Shown piece after piece: positions 36,615-45,792 of a DNA stretch of 64,000 nucleotides. The DNA comes from Thalassovita litoralis (GTDB lineage Bacteria; Pseudomonadota; Alphaproteobacteria; Rhodobacterales; Rhodobacteraceae): NCBI RefSeq assembly GCF_900182725.1, contig NZ_FXTO01000009.1, positions 1 through 64,000 on the forward strand, written 5' to 3'. The position numbers were made by a program, and so were the translations under genes. Position 1 is the stretch's first letter. Every line of letters starts with the position of its first letter. Under the pieces are notes generated by a model. It was not told the DNA's origin. It saw nothing but the letters and a program-made list of their open reading frames with translations, and ran no database searches.

Positions 36615-37544
36615 TCAGGGCAAAATCTGCAACCAGACCCAGACCGTCAGGATACACAGTGCCGTTCCCACCAGCACCGAAGAGGCCGCGACTCGTCGTC
36701 CCACGCCGTACATATTGGCAAAGACATAGGCGTTGATCCCCGGTGCCATTGCCGCAGTCATCACCGCCGACCGTTGCGAGGCCACAGACAGATCAAAACC
36801 GCGCGTCAGTGTCCACGCAATCAGCGGATGGATGATCAGGCTGATCACAATCACATAGGCGATGATTTTCGTGTCGCCTTCGGGGCGATAGCGCACCAGA
36901 ACACCGCCCAACCCGAACAGCGCCGCAGGCAGGGCAGACCGCACCATCAAATCCACCCCGGCGGATAATGGGCCGGGCAGCGTTGTGCCTGTCAGGTTCA
37001 CGATGAACCCCAGAATCAGCCCCAGCACCAGCGCGTTACGGAACATGGACCGGGCCACTTGGGTGGCCAGCGCAATCGGGGATTTGCTGCGGGCGCGGAC
37101 AATTTCCATGACCGTGATGCCCAGCATATAACAAAATGGCGAATGGACCGAGATAATGGCGTAATTCCCTGCCAGCGCCTCGTGTCCAAATGCGCGTTCT
37201 GTGATTGGCAGACCCAGCAGCAAAGAGTTGGAAAACAACCCGACAAAGCCGATGGCAACGCTGTCTTCCCACGGGCGGTTGAACAGGTAACGCGCCCCCA
37301 GCATCGCCAGAAGGAACCCGGTGGTCGCACCAGTGTAGAATGAAAACAGCAGCTTCAGATCAAAGCTTTGGCTCAGGTCCAGCTTGGAAATCGCGGAAAA
37401 CAGCAGACAGGGAATGGCGAAATTCTGGGTGTATTTCATCAACCCGTCGACATTCGCATCCGTGAAATAGCCCCGCCAGACGGCAAGATAGCCAAACCCG
37501 ATAACGATGAAGACGGGAAGGACGACGTTCAAAAGGTCTTGCAT
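36615..37544 (-). CDS. AEC family transporter (auxin-efflux-carrier fold)
   Basis: An inner-membrane secondary carrier of the AEC/BART superfamily; bacterial members move malate, malonate or similar acids. The 309-residue protein has about ten membrane helices in two inverted halves, with the conserved QNFAIPCLLFSAISK, FSNSLLLGLPI and APGINAYVFANMYG segments. Length is normal. No substrate gene is adjacent, so I leave the substrate open. Confidence 0.88.
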   Translation of the reverse strand: MQDLLNVVLPVFIVIGFGYLAVWRGYFTDANVDGLMKYTQNFAIPCLLFSAISKLDLSQSFDLKLLFSFYTGATTGFLLAMLGARYLFNRPWEDSVAIGFVGLFSNSLLLGLPITERAFGHEALAGNYAIISVHSPFCYMLGITVMEIVRARSKSPIALATQVARSMFRNALVLGLILGFIVNLTGTTLPGPLSAGVDLMVRSALPAALFGLGGVLVRYRPEGDTKIIAYVIVISLIIHPLIAWTLTRGFDLSVASQRSAVMTAAMAPGINAYVFANMYGVGRRVAASSVLVGTALCILTVWVWLQILP

Positions 37545-37604
37545 CCGAAAAGCCTTAGCGCTGAGTGCTGCGGTGCCGCTTTGCCCGCTGGTGGTGGGAA
37601 AACG

Positions 37605-38402
37605 TCAGACCTGATAAGAGATCGTCATGCCGTCATATGCAGGGGTGATATGATCCGGGGTTTCGTCCTGAAGCGTCTGATAATCCAGATCAATGTGCAT
37701 ATTGGTCAGCACGGCCCGGCGCGGGGCAACGCGGGCAATCCAGTCCAGCGATTGTTCCAGATGCGAATGGGTCGGGTGCGGTGTGCGGCGCAACGTGTCC
37801 AGCACCCAGCAATCCAGATCTTGCAGCGCGTCCCACGCATCGTCATAGATTTTGGCCACATCCGGCAGATAGGCCAGATCGCCAATCCGAAATCCCAGCG
37901 CGTCGATTGATCCGTGATTGACCTTGAACGGGGTCAGGGTGATGTCCCCGCCCTTGCCTGAAATTGTGACGTCGCCCTTGATCGTGTGCATGTCCAGAAT
38001 GGGCGGATAGGGGCTGTCGTCGGGTTGGATAAAGGCATAACCAAAGCGCGAAAACAGATCGTTTTGCGTATCGCCATCGGCCCAGACCGGCAGACGTTTG
38101 CGCATGTTGAAAACGATCATGCGCAGATCGTCCACCCCATGAACGTGATCCGCGTGGGAATGGGTCCACAGCACGGCGTCCAGCCGCCCAATGCCAGCGT
38201 CCAGCAATTGCTGGCGCATATCCGGGGTGGTGTCGATCAAAACGGCGGTGGTGCCGTCATCCGTGATCCGTTCCACCAGCATGGAACAGCGGCGGCGGAT
38301 GTTTTTGGGGTTGTTGGGATCGCAATCGCCCCAGTGACCGCCCAGCCGCGGCACCCCGCCAGAAGAGCCGCAGCCCAGAATGGTGAATTTCAGTTCTGCC
38401 AT
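37605..38402 (-). CDS. MBL-fold metal-dependent phosphoesterase (PhnP-like)
   Basis: A metallo-beta-lactamase-fold hydrolase. The 265-residue protein has the N-terminal LGCGSSGGVPRLGG motif of the PhnP group, the zinc/manganese motif HSHADH (81-86), a downstream NHGS and a late NMHIDLDY region. PhnP itself cleaves cyclic ribose phosphates in phosphonate breakdown, but there are no phn genes here; in Rhodobacterales this gene sits at the end of the tmk-holB-tatD cluster, so a general nucleotide phosphodiesterase role is more likely. It overlaps the tatD stop by one base. Confidence 0.87.
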   Translation of the reverse strand: MAELKFTILGCGSSGGVPRLGGHWGDCDPNNPKNIRRRCSMLVERITDDGTTAVLIDTTPDMRQQLLDAGIGRLDAVLWTHSHADHVHGVDDLRMIVFNMRKRLPVWADGDTQNDLFSRFGYAFIQPDDSPYPPILDMHTIKGDVTISGKGGDITLTPFKVNHGSIDALGFRIGDLAYLPDVAKIYDDAWDALQDLDCWVLDTLRRTPHPTHSHLEQSLDWIARVAPRRAVLTNMHIDLDYQTLQDETPDHITPAYDGMTISYQV

Positions 38403-39208
38403 TATGCGGCTGCCTTATATTGCGCGGCCTTCCAGAACAGCCGGTCGAAATTGGCCTGAGTGTGCGCGGCAAAATCGGCATAGTCCATGCCAAAAACCTC
38501 AGCCCCGACCTGTGCGGTATGAATGGTATAGCCCGGTTCGTTCCGTTTGCCGCGAAACGGTTTGGGGGCCAGATAGGGGCTGTCGGTTTCCACCAAAACC
38601 CGATCCACCGGCGCGGCGGCGAAAATATCGCGCACCTCCTGGCTTTTGGGGAATGTCGCAATGCCGGACATGGACAGGTAGAACCCCAAATCCAGCGCGG
38701 TTTTCGCCAGCTCCGGCCCGGACGTGTAGCAGTGCATCACGCAGGAAAACGCGCCATTGGCGTGTTCGCGGCTGAGTATATCGGCCATATCCGCATCCGC
38801 GTCACGCGAATGGATAATCAGCGGCAGCCCGGTCTGGCGGGCCGCTTCGATATGGATGGGCAGGGATTGTTTCTGAATGTCGGCACTGTCAGCAGAGTAG
38901 TGATAATCCAGCCCGGTTTCACCGATCCCCACGAATTTCGGATGCTTCGCAAAACCGACCAGTTGTTCAACTGTCACCAGCGGTTGATCTGCCGCGCTCA
39001 TCGGGTGAATGCCTGCGGCATAGAAAACTGGCGCGTTTTGTTCGGCAATGGCGCGGACCTTGGGTTCGTTTGCCAGCTTGGTGCAGATCGTCACCATACG
39101 CGTCACCCCGGCGGCAACGGCGCGGGCGATGATGTCCTCGCGCTCGCCATCAAAATCGGGAAAGTCGAGGTGGCAATGGCTGTCGGTGATCTGGATCGGA
39201 TTGGTCAT
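38402..39208 (-). CDS. TatD family metal-dependent hydrolase/DNase
   Basis: A TIM-barrel deoxyribonuclease of the YcfH/TatD group. The 268-residue protein shows the metal motif DSHCHLDF (His11, His13), GIHPMSA, GETGLDYHY, HSRDADADM, VMHCYTSG and VETDSPYLAP, the complete set for the family. Gene order holB - tatD - MBL hydrolase is conserved widely. It may aid DNA repair or 3'-5' trimming; the exact role is unsettled. Confidence 0.92.
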   Translation of the reverse strand: MTNPIQITDSHCHLDFPDFDGEREDIIARAVAAGVTRMVTICTKLANEPKVRAIAEQNAPVFYAAGIHPMSAADQPLVTVEQLVGFAKHPKFVGIGETGLDYHYSADSADIQKQSLPIHIEAARQTGLPLIIHSRDADADMADILSREHANGAFSCVMHCYTSGPELAKTALDLGFYLSMSGIATFPKSQEVRDIFAAAPVDRVLVETDSPYLAPKPFRGKRNEPGYTIHTAQVGAEVFGMDYADFAAHTQANFDRLFWKAAQYKAAA

Positions 39209-39226
39209 ATGGCTCCCTGTGCGGGA

Positions 39227-40378
39227 TCAGCCCGCCGCGGTTTGCTGGATCTTGAAAACCGTATCTAGGATCAGCGCGGTGGGGTCAAGGTTGACCGCCC
39301 GGCCATGCTGCATCCGGGCGCCGATCTGCTGCGCGGTATCGGCCCATGCCCGCGCTTTCATCGGATCGGGGGCCAGCCGGGTTAACAGGGTCGCTTCGCC
39401 GGGAACCGCTTCGACCGATGGGGGATGCCCCAAAGCCCCGGTACGGGCCAGCCGCACCATCAACATATCGTTCAGCGAGATCAACAAATCCAGCCGGGTA
39501 TCCGCCCCGCGCGCGGCGGCGGCTTCGGCCATTTTCAACGCGCGGGCGCGATCCAACCGGGGCAACGTGCTGTATAGCCCCACCAATTCCTGATACATCT
39601 GGAGGCCGCCCAGATTGATCAGGCGCACCGCTTCGCCCACCGATCCGGCGGCCAGTTCGGCCAATCCATGCGGGTCGCCGGGCATGGCGATCCCGGCCTG
39701 TTCCAACGCCTGCCCCATATCCGCAGCAGACAAGGGGGATAGCCGCAATTCCCGGCACCGGGACCGGATCGTTGGCAACAGCCGCGTGGGTTGGTGACAT
39801 ACCAGCAAAAGCGTGGTGTTCGCGGGCGGTTCTTCCAGCATTTTCAGCAGGGCGTTGGCGGCCTGCACGGTCATTTCGTCCGCAGCGTCAACGATGACCA
39901 CGCGCCGTCCGCCTTCGACCGCCGAAAGCTGGAAAAAATGCGCCAGTTTGCGAACCTCATCCACGCGGATGTCAGCCGCAAATTTGCCATCGCGCAGGTT
40001 CTTTTCCCGCTCAGACTCGGTGCTTCCGGCCCCGCCTTGGCGCAACAGGAACAAACCCGGCTCTGACAGGGCCAGGGTTCTGCGCATCACCGGATGATCC
40101 GGGGCAATGTCCAGCGTGGTTGGGGCGGGTGGTCCACCGAACATGTCATCCCCGCCGCCCATTGGCGTTGCCAGCAAAAACCGCGCAATCTGCCAGGCCA
40201 GCGTTGCCTTTCCGACACCTCGCGCGCCGGTGATCAGCCAGCCATGATGCAGCCGCCCCGAATTGAACGCCTGTAAAAAAGCAGCCCGCGCCTGCGCCTG
40301 CCCAATGACCTGCGCCGTTGCCCGCGGATGCGGGGCGCCTTCGATACGGTCTGGTTCCGGGATTTCGGTTTCGCTCAT
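39227..40378 (-). CDS. holB: DNA polymerase III subunit delta'
   Basis: A clamp-loader subunit. The 383-residue protein is an AAA+ ATPase-fold protein with a P-loop GARGVGKAT (51-59) and the VIVDAADEMTVQAANALLKMLEEPP segment of delta' proteins. The four-Cys zinc site of E. coli HolB is absent, which is frequent in alphaproteobacteria. Its start overlaps the tmk stop by four bases (40375-40378). Confidence 0.92.
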   Translation of the reverse strand: MSETEIPEPDRIEGAPHPRATAQVIGQAQARAAFLQAFNSGRLHHGWLITGARGVGKATLAWQIARFLLATPMGGGDDMFGGPPAPTTLDIAPDHPVMRRTLALSEPGLFLLRQGGAGSTESEREKNLRDGKFAADIRVDEVRKLAHFFQLSAVEGGRRVVIVDAADEMTVQAANALLKMLEEPPANTTLLLVCHQPTRLLPTIRSRCRELRLSPLSAADMGQALEQAGIAMPGDPHGLAELAAGSVGEAVRLINLGGLQMYQELVGLYSTLPRLDRARALKMAEAAAARGADTRLDLLISLNDMLMVRLARTGALGHPPSVEAVPGEATLLTRLAPDPMKARAWADTAQQIGARMQHGRAVNLDPTALILDTVFKIQQTAAG

Positions 40379-40995
40379 GTCAGGCGGGCTTCTACCACGG
40401 TCTGCACATCGGCGGCGACCTGTTCCAGCGGGCGTGCGCCATCAATGACAACAAAACGATCCGGAAATTCCTGTGCCAGCGCCAGAAAGCCGCTGCGCAT
40501 TTTTTCCTGCAAGTCCTGCCCAAAGGATTCAAACCGTTCTTCGGCCCCTTGGCGGGATAGCGCACGGGACAGTCCAACGCCGGGGTCCATATCAATCAGC
40601 ACGGTCAGGTCCGGTTCCTGCCCGATCATCAGACTGTGCAATTGATCCACCAAGGCCCGCAGATCACCACGGCTGAGTCCCTGATACATGCGGGTACTGT
40701 CGGCAAACCGATCGCAGATCACGATTTTCCCATCGGCCAAGGCGGGGCGGATTGTGCGTTCCAAATGATCCCGGCGCGCCGCCGTAAACAGCAGAATTTC
40801 TGTTTCTGCCGACCAACGGTCAGGATCGCCCTGCAACACCAATGCCCGGATTTCCTCGGCCCCCGGAGAGCCGCCGGGTTCGCGGGTCAGGACTACGTCA
40901 TACCCACGGGTTTTGAGCGCGTCTGCAAGCAACCGGGCCTGTGTGGATTTGCCGGACCCGTCTATGCCCTCGAAACTGATGAACAGTCCGCTCAA
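40375..40995 (-). CDS. tmk: Thymidylate kinase, TTG start
   Basis: Phosphorylates dTMP to dTDP. The 206-residue product has P-loop GIDGSGKST (10-18), the DR motif ICDRFADST and the LID region SRQGAEERFE. The proper N-terminus (LSGLFISFEGIDG) requires the TTG at 40993-40995, which shares bases with the TGA of the D,D-carboxypeptidase gene (TTGA overlap). A longer frame to 41292 lies wholly inside that gene and is rejected. Coupling to the upstream and downstream genes is tight on both sides. Confidence 0.93.
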   Translation of the reverse strand: MSGLFISFEGIDGSGKSTQARLLADALKTRGYDVVLTREPGGSPGAEEIRALVLQGDPDRWSAETEILLFTAARRDHLERTIRPALADGKIVICDRFADSTRMYQGLSRGDLRALVDQLHSLMIGQEPDLTVLIDMDPGVGLSRALSRQGAEERFESFGQDLQEKMRSGFLALAQEFPDRFVVIDGARPLEQVAADVQTVVEARLT

Positions 40996-42161
40996 GATGC
41001 ACCCTCGGGGCCTTGGTTCAGACGTTTGAGCAGAATTTGCCCCACGGTGGTCACGCGCGGGATAAATCCGCCACGGGGAATATCGCGGTCCGCGACCAGC
41101 GGCACCTCCATCGGGGACAGCCCTTGGGGGGTGATAATCAGCTTGGCCAATTGCTGACCTTTCTGGATCGGCGCGGGGATTGGCCCTTGATAGACCACTT
41201 CGGCCGTATAGGCGCTGTTGTTTTCCACGGACAGAAGGGCCGAGACATCCTCTAGCGGGACAAGTCCGACCCGAGCTTCTGCCCCCATCCAAACCTGGGC
41301 TTGGGCAATTTCGGTTCCGGCTTTGACAAGAGGACGTTTGACAAAATGGCGAAAGGACCAGTTCACAATCGCCTCGGACTCTTCGGCCCGTGCGATGGCG
41401 CTATCCAGCCCGGAGATGACGAAAATCACCCGCCGGTCCCCCTGTTTGGCAGAGCCAACCAAGCCATAGCCCGCTTCCGTGGTATGCCCGGTTTTCAGCC
41501 CATCTGCCCCGATCCCCAAACCCAGCAGCGGGTTCCGGTTGCTTTTGTTTTGCGGTGCGCGACCATCGAACAAGAACTCTCGTTCCGAAAACAGGGGGTA
41601 GAACTGGGGGAAATCGGTAATCAGGTGATTGGCCAGAATGGCCAGATCGTGCATCGACATGCGATGCCCTGCCTGCGGCCATCCGTTCGAGTTGGAAAAC
41701 GTGGAATTATTCATCCCCATTTGCTGCGCCCGCGTGGTCATCATCCGGGCAAATCCCGGTTCTGTGCCATCTGGGCTGAGCGCTTCGGCAATCACGGCAC
41801 AGGCATCGTTGCCCGATAACACGATGATACCGCGTAACAGGTCTTCGACTTTGACCCGGTCGGTTGTGTCCAGAAACATCGTGGAGCCGCCATAGCTCAT
41901 GGCGTGTTGGGATACCGGCAGTTTTTCATCCAGCGTCAGCCGTCCGTCACGAATGGACTCGAACGCCATATACAGCGTCATCAGTTTGGACATTGACGCA
42001 GGCGGCAGCGGGACATCTGCATTCTTGTCCAGCAGCACGGTGCCGGTTGTCTGATCAATCACAAAGGCCGACGTGGCCCGTGTGTCGAACGCCCCCGCCG
42101 GAAGCGCCAGAAGCGCGCTGGCGGCAACCGCGCCCAACAGTCGGAACAGGGAATGTTTCAT
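40992..42161 (-). CDS. D-alanyl-D-alanine carboxypeptidase (PBP5/6 type)
   Basis: Trims the terminal D-Ala from peptidoglycan stem peptides. From ATG 42161 (AGGAAAGG upstream) it has 389 residues: signal peptide (to about residue 24, LPAGAF), SMSK with catalytic Ser56 and Lys59, SGN (116-118), KTG (223-225), and a C-terminal PBP5-like beta domain. The C-terminal amphipathic anchor is less obvious than in E. coli DacA. The usual dacA/dacC naming cannot be resolved by eye. Part of the cluster leading into tmk and holB. Confidence 0.92.
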   Translation of the reverse strand: MKHSLFRLLGAVAASALLALPAGAFDTRATSAFVIDQTTGTVLLDKNADVPLPPASMSKLMTLYMAFESIRDGRLTLDEKLPVSQHAMSYGGSTMFLDTTDRVKVEDLLRGIIVLSGNDACAVIAEALSPDGTEPGFARMMTTRAQQMGMNNSTFSNSNGWPQAGHRMSMHDLAILANHLITDFPQFYPLFSEREFLFDGRAPQNKSNRNPLLGLGIGADGLKTGHTTEAGYGLVGSAKQGDRRVIFVISGLDSAIARAEESEAIVNWSFRHFVKRPLVKAGTEIAQAQVWMGAEARVGLVPLEDVSALLSVENNSAYTAEVVYQGPIPAPIQKGQQLAKLIITPQGLSPMEVPLVADRDIPRGGFIPRVTTVGQILLKRLNQGPEGAS

Positions 42162-42180
42162 GGCCTTTCCTTTCGTTGGA

Positions 42181-43047
42181 TCAGTTGGTGACGGCATAGG
42201 CATCACCGAAGCCCTTAGCCTTGATCTTCTTCAGCAGCTCTGTCCGATCCGAGGCGTTTTTGGCTGGACCGACAATAACCCGCCAGAAGGTTTTGCCCTT
42301 AGAACTTTGTTCAATGACTTGGGTTTTCAACCCAGCGCCCCGCAGCGATTTAGCCGCAGAATTGGCATTGGCCTGCACACTGAAAATGCCGATCTGGATG
42401 AACGGTTTTTCAAGCCCCGACTTCGCGGATTTCGCCGGTGCGGGTTTGGGTTTCGGCGCGGGCTGTGCCGCAGGTTTTGCTTCTGCTTTTTCGATGGCCT
42501 TTTCTGCCTTCTGGATCGGGTCCAGCGGTTTGGCTTCGATATCTGTGGCCGGGGGCAGGGCGCTGCCGGGCGGCGGTGCGGCCGGTTCTTCTTCGACCTG
42601 TTCGCGGCGGAGTGCGGTTACGTTCAGCTTCATGGGTTGCCCCGCCAGAACGCCCAAGGCCGCAGCCGCGTCGGATGACACCTGAAGCCGCGGGCCGGGG
42701 TTTTCGCGTTCGCGGCGGAACAAAGCGCCGATTACGAATTTGCCATTGGTGGTGTTGCGGATGATGACCCGCTCTGGCTCTACCACATCCGGGTGCGCCA
42801 CCCAGACCCCGCCCAGCGACGGTCGGCCATCCCAAAGACCGGCTTCGGTCACTTGAAACACATCGGGCGCTTCCACGTCCCGTTCGATCAGCTTGACCGC
42901 GCGGGCAGGTTCGCCTTCGGCTGGGGGTTTTTTGTTGAAAAGCTGGAAATCACCGTTTTGGCACCCTGCCAGTACCACCAGCGCCGTTCCGGCCAAACCC
43001 ATACGTATCGCATGGCGGCTTAAAACCCGTTTTTTCCGTGAAACCAT
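42181..43047 (-). CDS. SPOR-domain lipoprotein with RlpA-like region
   Basis: An outer-membrane-directed lipoprotein predicted to bind denuded peptidoglycan glycan at the septum. From ATG 43047 it has 288 residues: lipobox LAGC (Cys29), a middle region (about 65-140; GLWDGRPSLGGVWVAHP, RVIIRNTTNGKFVIGALF) that resembles a degenerate RlpA double-psi barrel, a Pro/Ala/Lys-rich linker, and a SPOR domain (about 210-288). In active RlpA the barrel cleaves naked glycan; here the conserved catalytic pattern is not evident, so I do not call it RlpA. Twenty bases upstream of the carboxypeptidase. Confidence 0.85.
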   Translation of the reverse strand: MVSRKKRVLSRHAIRMGLAGTALVVLAGCQNGDFQLFNKKPPAEGEPARAVKLIERDVEAPDVFQVTEAGLWDGRPSLGGVWVAHPDVVEPERVIIRNTTNGKFVIGALFRRERENPGPRLQVSSDAAAALGVLAGQPMKLNVTALRREQVEEEPAAPPPGSALPPATDIEAKPLDPIQKAEKAIEKAEAKPAAQPAPKPKPAPAKSAKSGLEKPFIQIGIFSVQANANSAAKSLRGAGLKTQVIEQSSKGKTFWRVIVGPAKNASDRTELLKKIKAKGFGDAYAVTN

Positions 43048-43245
43048 CTTACCCTGCCCATTGCCCTGTTTCGCTGGCGGTTGTTCCGCCGTTTTGCCTG
43101 TACGCCATAGCGGGTACAGCCCCGCACCGGGCGCAGTGTAGCGGGATGCCAAGGCCAAGAAAAGTCCGTGGGAAGGGGTCGGCGGATTTTCCCGCACTGC
43201 TTCTGCCTTTTAGAATCATTTCGGACCCGTTAGAGGGGGCAAGCC

Positions 43246-43335
43246 GGAAGCGTGGCCGAGTGGTTGAAGGCACTGGTCTTGAAAACCAGCGACGGGGAAA
43301 CTCGTTCGTGGGTTCGAATCCCACCGCTTCCGCCA
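43246..43335 (+). tRNA. tRNA-Ser (anticodon UGA)
   Basis: Acceptor arms GGAAGCG (43246-43252) and CGCTTCC (43325-43331) pair, followed by G and an encoded CCA. The anticodon stem CTGGT/ACCAG (43273-43277 with 43285-43289) holds the loop CTTGAAA with anticodon TGA at 43280-43282. A long variable arm (about 43290-43311) and T-loop GGTTCGAATCC are present, as expected for serine. The 3' end borders a zone of broken genes. Confidence 0.97.
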
Positions 43336-43380
43336 TTAATCATTGATTTTATTGAATAAAATGTAAATACATGCAGTCCG

Positions 43381-43399
43381 CCCCACATAATACCCCACA
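43381..43399. repeat. Tandem CCCCACA repeats beside tRNA-Ser
   Basis: CCCCACA occurs at 43381-43387 and 43393-43399, twelve bases apart, 45 bases after the tRNA. I recall similar TGTGGGG repeats beside tyrosine integrase genes at tRNA insertion sites; no integrase gene remains here. Confidence 0.35.
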
Positions 43400-43414
43400 A
43401 CATGAAGGTTGCTA

Positions 43415-43529
43415 GCGGCAGGGGTGGCGCGAAGCCCTTGGCCAAAAGAATGTCGGGTTAGCGTTCTGGAACGGTGATCTCGCCCGGTGCCGTTGCCACG
43501 CTTCTAGAGATTCGCGGCACCCCTGCCGC
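43415..43529. repeat. Inverted repeat (19 bp, one mismatch) in tRNA-Ser flank
   Basis: GCGGCAGGGGTGGCGCGAA (43415-43433) is the reverse complement of 43511-43529 except for one base, with 77 bases between. The interior has no gene. It could be the trace of a small mobile element or a recombination site. Confidence 0.6.
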
Positions 43530-43577
43530 GCTCTTGTCAGTGTTCCAGCGTTCACATTGGCGGGGTACGTGCCGCTA

Positions 43578-44048
43578 TCAGGTCTTGCTCTCAATGAATG
43601 GTTCAAACGCTGCCTTGAAATCTGTGTTGGTCTGGCCGCCTTCGTTGAAGAACGGCAATCCATAAACACTGTAGTTTCGGCCTTGGAATAGAGTTTCAAG
43701 TTTTGCTTGAGATTTGACTTGCGCGAGGAAGTCTTGTTTCCAGTCGTCTTGTGGGCGCAACTGATCGCCCTTGGGTTCGATGAATAGCTGCAAGATCGTG
43801 CTGGCCTCTTGGCCCTTCTTTCTTAGAAACAGAACGAAGTCGGGTTCAAAGGCGCGTCCGGTGTCGAAGTCGTACAGCTTCACCGCCTTCTCGTTCCGTA
43901 GCAGGTAGAAGTCGTCATACACACCGCGCAACCGGGCTTCCTGATCGTGCATGTACTTGATGAAGTGCTTTTCCTGATCCGTGCCGTAACTGTCGTCATA
44001 AGCGTGCCAGTCCTTTCTGGTCAGGTCGATCTGGTCCAGCCCCGGCAC
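43578..44048 (-). pseudogene. Type III restriction enzyme Res, C-terminal nuclease fragment
   Basis: Continues the reading frame of the fragment at 44061 after an in-frame TGA. It carries the PD-(D/E)xK nuclease core of type III Res subunits: FEPDFVLFL (Asp) and LQLFIEPKGD (Glu and Lys), preceded by DQEKHFIKYM. The 157-residue piece could be translated from the GTG at 44048, but alone it lacks the helicase that drives cutting. I read it as part of one decayed gene rather than an independent protein. Confidence 0.8.
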
Positions 44049-44060
44049 ATTGCTTTCGGT

Positions 44061-45325
44061 TCAGCTTAGCCCGGTCTCGCCCTCGATCCGTTGTTTCAGC
44101 ACCTTGTCGGTGAAGCGGTCTTTGATGGGATAGGGCTTAAAGTCCTTTGTGCCGATATACTCGACGCTTTCGCGTTTCACGCCGCTTTCGATCTGGTGCA
44201 GGACATATTGAGCGATGTCCAGCTTTTGCCGTGCTGTCAGGTTGTCCAAGTCATCAGGCAAGCCGCGCACGCTCACTATCGCACCGCCCAGATAGGTGTC
44301 AGAGGTGACGAACTGCGAGGCGCTGGCAAGTTGTGGGAAATAGGTCCGTAAGTTGGCGAAGTGGAAGAAGTCGTTGGCGTCCATCGCAAAGCCCAGAATA
44401 GCTCTGCCGAAACCGGCCAGCTTGAAATCGCGCGATACGGGTTCTTTGCGTGACGGCTTCAATGTCAACGGCCCTCCACCGAATGCAGAGGCTTCCGTCA
44501 CACGCCCGGTCATCAAGTTGGGGTAGATGAAACTGCTTTCGATCTTGTAGGCGCTTAGCCCGTCTACACCGTCACGCGGATTGCGCACCCGGTCATTCAC
44601 CCAGACATGACCCCACTCATAAAGGTCAGTCTGTTTGAAGCTGTCCTTGAGCCGCAGCCGCACCGTCCGGGCGGTGTCGTCCAGCATCCCGGTTTCGCGC
44701 AGGGCGTTGCGGATGTCTTGGATGTACTTGGGATTGTGGGAACAGTGGTAATGCAGTTCCTCCAAGATTCGCAGGGGCGTGTCCATCGCGCTATCGTACT
44801 TGCGCTTTTCCCGCGCCGCGTCGGGCTGATCCGGGGCCACGAAGGGGAAGTAGCGCGCCCCGCGCCCGATCAACTGGGCCTCGGCCATCGTGGTCTTGCC
44901 GACCTTATTGGCCTTGCCATCGCGGGTGTCGTAGAGGCGCACGATGTCGAACAGGTTTAGCACGTCCCAGCCTTCATTCAGCTTATCTACGGCAAAGAGC
45001 ACCCGAATCTCGTTGTCGAGGTCTTCCAAGGCATTGAGTTCGATCTGTCTGTTTTCCAAGTCCTTGGGGTTGTTGACGTTCACCACCTTCTCGGGGGCAA
45101 AGTCGCCCTGTAGCTCACGGGCGAAATCCGCGCCGCTCATGGCCCGTTCATCCATGATGAAGGCGAAGGCCCGCGAAAGGGTTTCATCACCCTCAGAGGC
45201 CGCCCTGAGCGCGCCCAGCGCCTCGCCCGTCAGCCCGGCCACCATCGCCGTGAACGCGGCCTCGTTGTCGGCGCTTTCCTTGATCGTCTTGGACTTCATC
45301 AGGATCACGGGCTTGCAGTGCAGCC
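44061..45325 (-). pseudogene. Type III restriction enzyme Res, helicase C-terminal fragment, 5' end lost
   Basis: The frame resembles the middle of type III Res proteins: FKSKTIKES-like KSKTIKESADN near its start, AVDKLNEGWDVLNLFDIVRLYD (helicase motif V), AQLIGRGARYFPF (motif VI with the arginine finger), then the family's long linker. Walker A, DExx box and motifs Ia-IV are missing because the gene is cut near 45325, where RTX sequence on the other strand begins. It ends at TGA 44061-44063, yet the same frame continues into the nuclease fragment. No mod methyltransferase gene is nearby, so the system is dead here. Confidence 0.82.
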
Positions 45326-45785
45326 CATGGGCGGCGATGATATCATCGACTTGACCAGCCCTGATTACAGCCTTGCAGGCATCGCCATGTCTATCGACGG
45401 TGGTGACGGCAATGATGTGATTTGGGGATCGGATGCCAACGAAAACATCGTCGGCGGCAATGGCGATGACACCATTTTCGGTGGCATCGGAACCGATATG
45501 CTGACAGGTGGTGCAGGTGCGGATGTATTCGAGTTCACGCGAACCTCGACCAACACATCGGTGACTGATTTCGATATCAGTGAAGGCGATACGCTTCGCT
45601 TCTACAATGCGGGTGGGGCCGAGTTTGACGCTTCAAGCGTCGTGCTGACAACAACAGGAATACAGATTTCTTACACCGACACGGCATCTGGTATTGATCA
45701 CAGCCTGTCGATTTCTCTCGCACAAACCGGCTCTGATTTTACCGCCACATTGGTGGAAATCCAGAATGCATTGGAAATCATCTGA
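45318..45785 (+). pseudogene. RTX (hemolysin-type Ca-binding) protein, C-terminal fragment
   Basis: The frame has four glycine-rich nonapeptide repeats (GGDGNDVIW, GGNGDDTIF, GGIGTDMLT, GGAGADVFEF) followed by the DFDISEGDTLRF region and a C-terminus typical of type I secreted proteins, 155 residues in all. It has no proper start: its first codons overlap the broken end of the res gene on the other strand, so the upstream part of the RTX gene is lost. The C-terminal secretion signal may be intact, but expression is doubtful. Confidence 0.75.
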
Positions 45786-45792
45786 CATTTGA

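Noticed and set aside
40996-41292. N-terminal extension of thymidylate kinase
   Set aside because: It lies entirely in the D,D-carboxypeptidase gene; kinase homology begins at the TTG at 40995.
43578-45308. Frameshift between the two res fragments
   Set aside because: Codon by codon they are in the same frame; only a TGA separates them, so the lesion is a nonsense codon.
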